41,593 nt of DNA, from positions 1 to 41,593 of the forward strand of contig WGDB01000047.1 in the NCBI GenBank assembly GCA_015493495.1, read 5' to 3'. A program made the translations under genes and the position numbers. Below the pieces are notes generated by a model. That model was not told where the DNA came from, ran no database searches, and worked only from the letters and a program-made list of their open reading frames with translations. Origin of the DNA: Helicobacteraceae bacterium. GTDB lineage: Bacteria > Campylobacterota > Campylobacteria > Campylobacterales > Sulfurimonadaceae. This document shows, in pieces, positions 38,283 to 41,593 of this stretch (its first letter is position 1; every line of letters begins with the position of its first letter).

Positions 38283-38696
38283 TTAGGCTTCATCTTCTGA
38301 CTTTTTGTAACGCACATCAAACTCACGTTCACCCATACGGGCAATCCCCTGAGCCTCTGTCGCAGAGCGTTTGGAGCCATCATTGAGTAGGGCAACGATA
38401 CGCCAGTAGTATTTGGCTTCGGCACTGGCGATGTTGGTTATAAAAGCTTGATTCATCAAAAAGCGGTCACCAACTTTTAGGTCTTCGAAGGCTTCGATGA
38501 TCTCGTTTTTGATGAGCTCGTCTATCCCGTTGCCAAGCGGCAGATTCTGCGCACGTACCATCATCATCTCGTCATACTCTTGAACCGGCATCACCTGGTT
38601 GTTTTCGTCTGGTGTTAAGACCATGTTCATAAAGATGTCTTTGGCGCTGTTTTCTAGGGTGAAAAGCTTTGTGTTGGTAAAAACTGAAAGTCTCAT
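38283..38696 (-). CDS. hypothetical protein
   Basis: 137-aa ORF, same direction as ybeY. Confidence 0.6.
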   Translation of the reverse strand: MRLSVFTNTKLFTLENSAKDIFMNMVLTPDENNQVMPVQEYDEMMMVRAQNLPLGNGIDELIKNEIIEAFEDLKVGDRFLMNQAFITNIASAEAKYYWRIVALLNDGSKRSATEAQGIARMGEREFDVRYKKSEDEA

Positions 38697-38991
38697 GGTT
38701 CTCTCTTAATTATTGATAATGAAAGGGTACAAAAACAAGCTTAAGGTGTGGAATATTTATTTTTGATTTAAAACTATATCAACAAAGAATAATAAGCCTA
38801 TAAGTATCCTTTCTTTTTCACTCTTGGAATCAACGACTTTAGTCTTGGCTGTCACTGGGTAGAAGTAAACTTTTATTCCTTGTCTCCATAAGAATAACAA
38901 TATTAAGATGTAGTTAAATGATTACAACGAATATTACTATAATGTGTTTTTGTCACACATACAACTCATACTCTTATGTTACAATCACTCT

Positions 38992-39504
38992 ATGATAAAC
39001 AGAAGAGATTTTTTTCAATACAGTGGAATGGTCGGTGTTGCTGTTCTTGTGGGAGTTGCAGCTAAAAAGTATGCACAGAGCAATAACCCAAGTACAGAGA
39101 CCTATAAGATCATAGAAGCGCTCATAGACCATATGTTTGCAGACAGTGATGGTTACGTCACCTCACAACTCAACGTTGTTGGCTATTTTAAGGGTGTTTT
39201 GAACGACACACGTATCAGCATCGATCAACGTCACTACCTTATAAACGGTACAGTCTGGCTTGATGAGACCGCTGAGGAGGAGTATGACAAATCTTTTCTA
39301 AAACTGACTCATGATGAAAAAGAGAGACTTCTTAAAAAGATCTCGATGCTTCGTTGGGGAGACAGTTGGCTTTATAAGGTTATGGGCTACTATTTCGAGA
39401 CGGCATTTTCTGACCCTATCTATGGTGGAAATATCAATGGAGTAGGCTGGAAATGGCTTGCCTATGAACCGGGATTTCCACGACCAAACGAGGTAGCTAT
39501 ATGA
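38992..39504 (+). CDS. gluconate 2-dehydrogenase subunit 3-like Tat-exported protein
   Basis: INRRDFFQYSGMVGVAVLVGVAA twin-arginine signal; adjacent GMC oxidoreductase; start moved from 38944 to ATG 38992. Confidence 0.75.
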   Translation: MINRRDFFQYSGMVGVAVLVGVAAKKYAQSNNPSTETYKIIEALIDHMFADSDGYVTSQLNVVGYFKGVLNDTRISIDQRHYLINGTVWLDETAEEEYDKSFLKLTHDEKERLLKKISMLRWGDSWLYKVMGYYFETAFSDPIYGGNINGVGWKWLAYEPGFPRPNEVAI

Positions 39505-41171
39505 CAACAAAAGCAGACATCTGCATTATCGGCAGTGGAGCTGGGGGCGCACCTGTTGCCTATACTCTGGCAAAAGCAGGCTACAAAGTAGTCGTTTTGG
39601 AAAAAGGGTCACTCTATGATGAACGTGACTTTAAAAAAGATGAGATCGCAGTCTCGAGGCGTTCTCTCTTTACCCCTGACCTTAAAGATGAGTTTCATAT
39701 GGTAGAGACCTTGGATGAAGAGGGCAAGATCACTAAAGAGGGTGGTTGGAACTTCTGGAACGGCTCTATGGTGGGTGGTTCGTCAAACCTGATGAGTGGT
39801 TATTTTCACCGTATGAAACCTAACGACTTCAAATTATACTCTGCTTTTGGTGACGTGGAAGGTGCCAATGTTGTTGACTGGCCTATAGACTACGAGACGA
39901 TGGAGCCATACTACACCAAGGTAGAAGAGGTAGTGGGTGTCTCTGGAAAGATGGTAGAACACCCATTCAGAGAGAAACGCTCTACTGCAGATTTCCCTTA
40001 TCCTCCAACATGGGAGCATCCCATCGCCAAGTGGATCGATGACTCTTGCAGTAAGCTCGGTTACTTCGCCATGCCAACCCCTCGCGCTATCATCCCTTAC
40101 GATGCATTGGATCGTCGCGGATGTTCCTACTCCAACCTATGCGGCAGTTATGGCTGTGCTACCGGCGCGAAAAGTCATGCCAAGTCAGCCCTTTTGGACA
40201 AGGCAGTTTGTACAAACAACTGTACTATCATCGCTGATGCTTTTGTTTACAAAATAGAGAGTGAAAAAACAGAGGCGACTGCTATACACTATTATGACAA
40301 AGATGGCTCCTCACACACTGTACAGGCCAAGATCTATATTCTAGCAGCACAGGCTATAGAGAGTTCTCGACTCCTGCTTAACTCCAAAAATAGCCATTTT
40401 CCAAATGGCTTGGCAAACAGCAGTGGTGAAGTAGGTAAAAACCTTATCTTTTCTGCCGGAGGAAGTGGCAGTGGCAGACTCGACTTTAAAAACCTCACCC
40501 AGGAGCAGCAAGACTCCCTTCTGTTACATGGCGCCTTTGTCAACCGCTCTCTGCAGGACTGGTATGAGTACAATAAGGATGGTAAGCCCTACAAGGGTGG
40601 AACTATAGACTTTTTGTTTGAACACGCCAACGCTATACCAAGAGCCTTAGACCAAGTCTATGATATAAATGGAGACCTGCAGTGGGGCAAGACCCTTTCC
40701 AAAAATCTACATCACGCTTTTGAACGCTCTCGTGTCATCACCTTCGAGGTCTTTAACGACTGGATGCCAACTGACAACTGTTTTGTCACTGTTGACGAAG
40801 AGGAGAAAGACAAATGGGAGATCCCAGTTGGTAAGATCCGTCTCTATGGGCACCCTCAAGATCTAAAAGTCGGAAACCATCTTGCTCAAAAAGCGGTAGA
40901 GGTCTTAAAAGGGCTTGGCTGTGAAGATATCAGTTCAAACATCTCAGCCGCACCTCCACCCAACCTTGTAGCAGGAGGATGTCGCTTTGGAACAGACCCT
41001 AAACACTCTGTCTTAGATGTCAACTGTAAAACACACGACCTCAAAAACCTCTATGTCACTGACGCCAGTTTTATGCCTACAGGAGGCAGTGTCCCTTATA
41101 CTTGGACCATTTATGCTAACAGTTTCAGGGTAGCTGATAAGATTTTAGAAAGATTACAAAACAATGTTTAA
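39501..41171 (+). CDS. GMC oxidoreductase, gluconate/fructose dehydrogenase-like large subunit
   Basis: FAD motif ADICIIGSGAGGAPVAYTLAKAGYKVVVLEKG; C-terminal LYVTDASFMPTGGSVPYTWTIYANSFRVADKIL; CSYSNLCGSYGC Cys cluster. Confidence 0.88.
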   Translation: MTTKADICIIGSGAGGAPVAYTLAKAGYKVVVLEKGSLYDERDFKKDEIAVSRRSLFTPDLKDEFHMVETLDEEGKITKEGGWNFWNGSMVGGSSNLMSGYFHRMKPNDFKLYSAFGDVEGANVVDWPIDYETMEPYYTKVEEVVGVSGKMVEHPFREKRSTADFPYPPTWEHPIAKWIDDSCSKLGYFAMPTPRAIIPYDALDRRGCSYSNLCGSYGCATGAKSHAKSALLDKAVCTNNCTIIADAFVYKIESEKTEATAIHYYDKDGSSHTVQAKIYILAAQAIESSRLLLNSKNSHFPNGLANSSGEVGKNLIFSAGGSGSGRLDFKNLTQEQQDSLLLHGAFVNRSLQDWYEYNKDGKPYKGGTIDFLFEHANAIPRALDQVYDINGDLQWGKTLSKNLHHAFERSRVITFEVFNDWMPTDNCFVTVDEEEKDKWEIPVGKIRLYGHPQDLKVGNHLAQKAVEVLKGLGCEDISSNISAAPPPNLVAGGCRFGTDPKHSVLDVNCKTHDLKNLYVTDASFMPTGGSVPYTWTIYANSFRVADKILERLQNNV

Positions 41172-41442
41172 TGCCATTAAAAACAGAGCTAAAAAGATAG
41201 CCGAAGATACCAAAGAGGCTTTTTATGAGGGTCTCGATGAAACACCTACTCCACAAGAGGTCATGGAGGCTTTTAAGATCTTTGGTCTAAGTAAAGAGGC
41301 TTCACTCCAAGAGATAAAAAGCCAATTTAAAGCACTATCCAAGCTCTATCACCCCGACACAAAGAGCAATAGTGACTCAGAACAGTTCATGCGTATTAAA
41401 GAGGCTTATGATGTGTTAAAATTACATTATAAAAGTACTTAA
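41164..41442 (+). CDS. small J-domain protein
   Basis: 92 aa with C-terminal KLYHPDTKSNSDSEQFMRIKEAYDVL (HPD motif). Confidence 0.8.
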   Translation: MFNAIKNRAKKIAEDTKEAFYEGLDETPTPQEVMEAFKIFGLSKEASLQEIKSQFKALSKLYHPDTKSNSDSEQFMRIKEAYDVLKLHYKST

Positions 41443-41593
41443 TGCATACATCTATACATATGTCAGATCAATATGGTGCTATTGACAATGTCATAGGTTT
41501 TTTTGTTTCTATGGGACCCATACAGTTTGTTGTCTACATAGTTTTTATAACACTTTTTGGGTACTACATCAATACAAAAAGAATAACAGAGAA
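41442..41593 (+). CDS. partial membrane protein, truncated by window end
   Basis: Open frame from ATG 41442: MHTSIHMSDQYGAIDNVIGFFVSMGPIQFVVYIVFITLFGYYINTKRITE...; TAATG overlap with the J-domain gene; hydrophobic; could be a MotA/TolQ/ExbB-type N-terminus (speculative). Confidence 0.45.
   Translation, partial: MHTSIHMSDQYGAIDNVIGFFVSMGPIQFVVYIVFITLFGYYINTKRITE

Noticed and set aside
1-41593. CRISPR arrays, rRNA, tRNA, IS elements, prophage or toxin-antitoxin systems
   Set aside because: Looked for direct repeats, tRNA-like intergenic segments and transposase/integrase motifs by eye; none seen. The small RHH-like ORF at 10750 has no toxin partner next to it

Overview
The window looks like a chromosomal segment of a Sulfurovum/Sulfurimonas-like Campylobacterota genome. 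This is inferred from protein character and gene order, with no database search. It is densely coded, with many ATGA/TGATG overlaps between neighbouring genes. From left to right it contains: (i) an accessory block of small membrane proteins, an MFS transporter, two hotdog-like proteins, a Crp/Fnr regulator, and a MocR/PdxR-type regulator divergent from an FMN-binding PNPOx-like gene; (ii) dapD, an ankyrin/lipoprotein pair, a GAF protein, a metallophosphoesterase and a CinA-like protein; (iii) a compact five-gene fatty-acid beta-oxidation cluster: acyl-CoA synthetase, thiolase, FadJ/FadB-type multifunctional enzyme, FadE-type dehydrogenase, and an unusual acyltransferase-alpha/beta-hydrolase fusion; (iv) a housekeeping/envelope block: adk, aspS, nadK, recN, tatD, LysM lytic transglycosylase, rlpA, hisB, kdsC, lptC, lptA, engB, short ArgA-like GNAT, a membrane protein in the mreD position, and mrdA; (v) a small cytochrome c, a CaCA exchanger and ybeY; (vi) a Tat-linked GMC (gluconate-dehydrogenase-like) pair with a small J-domain protein. 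The best candidate for something under-described is the fad cluster with its fused acyltransferase/hydrolase, a translationally coupled 25-aa micro-ORF, and a perfect inverted repeat in its promoter region. No CRISPR array, rRNA, tRNA, transposase or phage genes were recognised.
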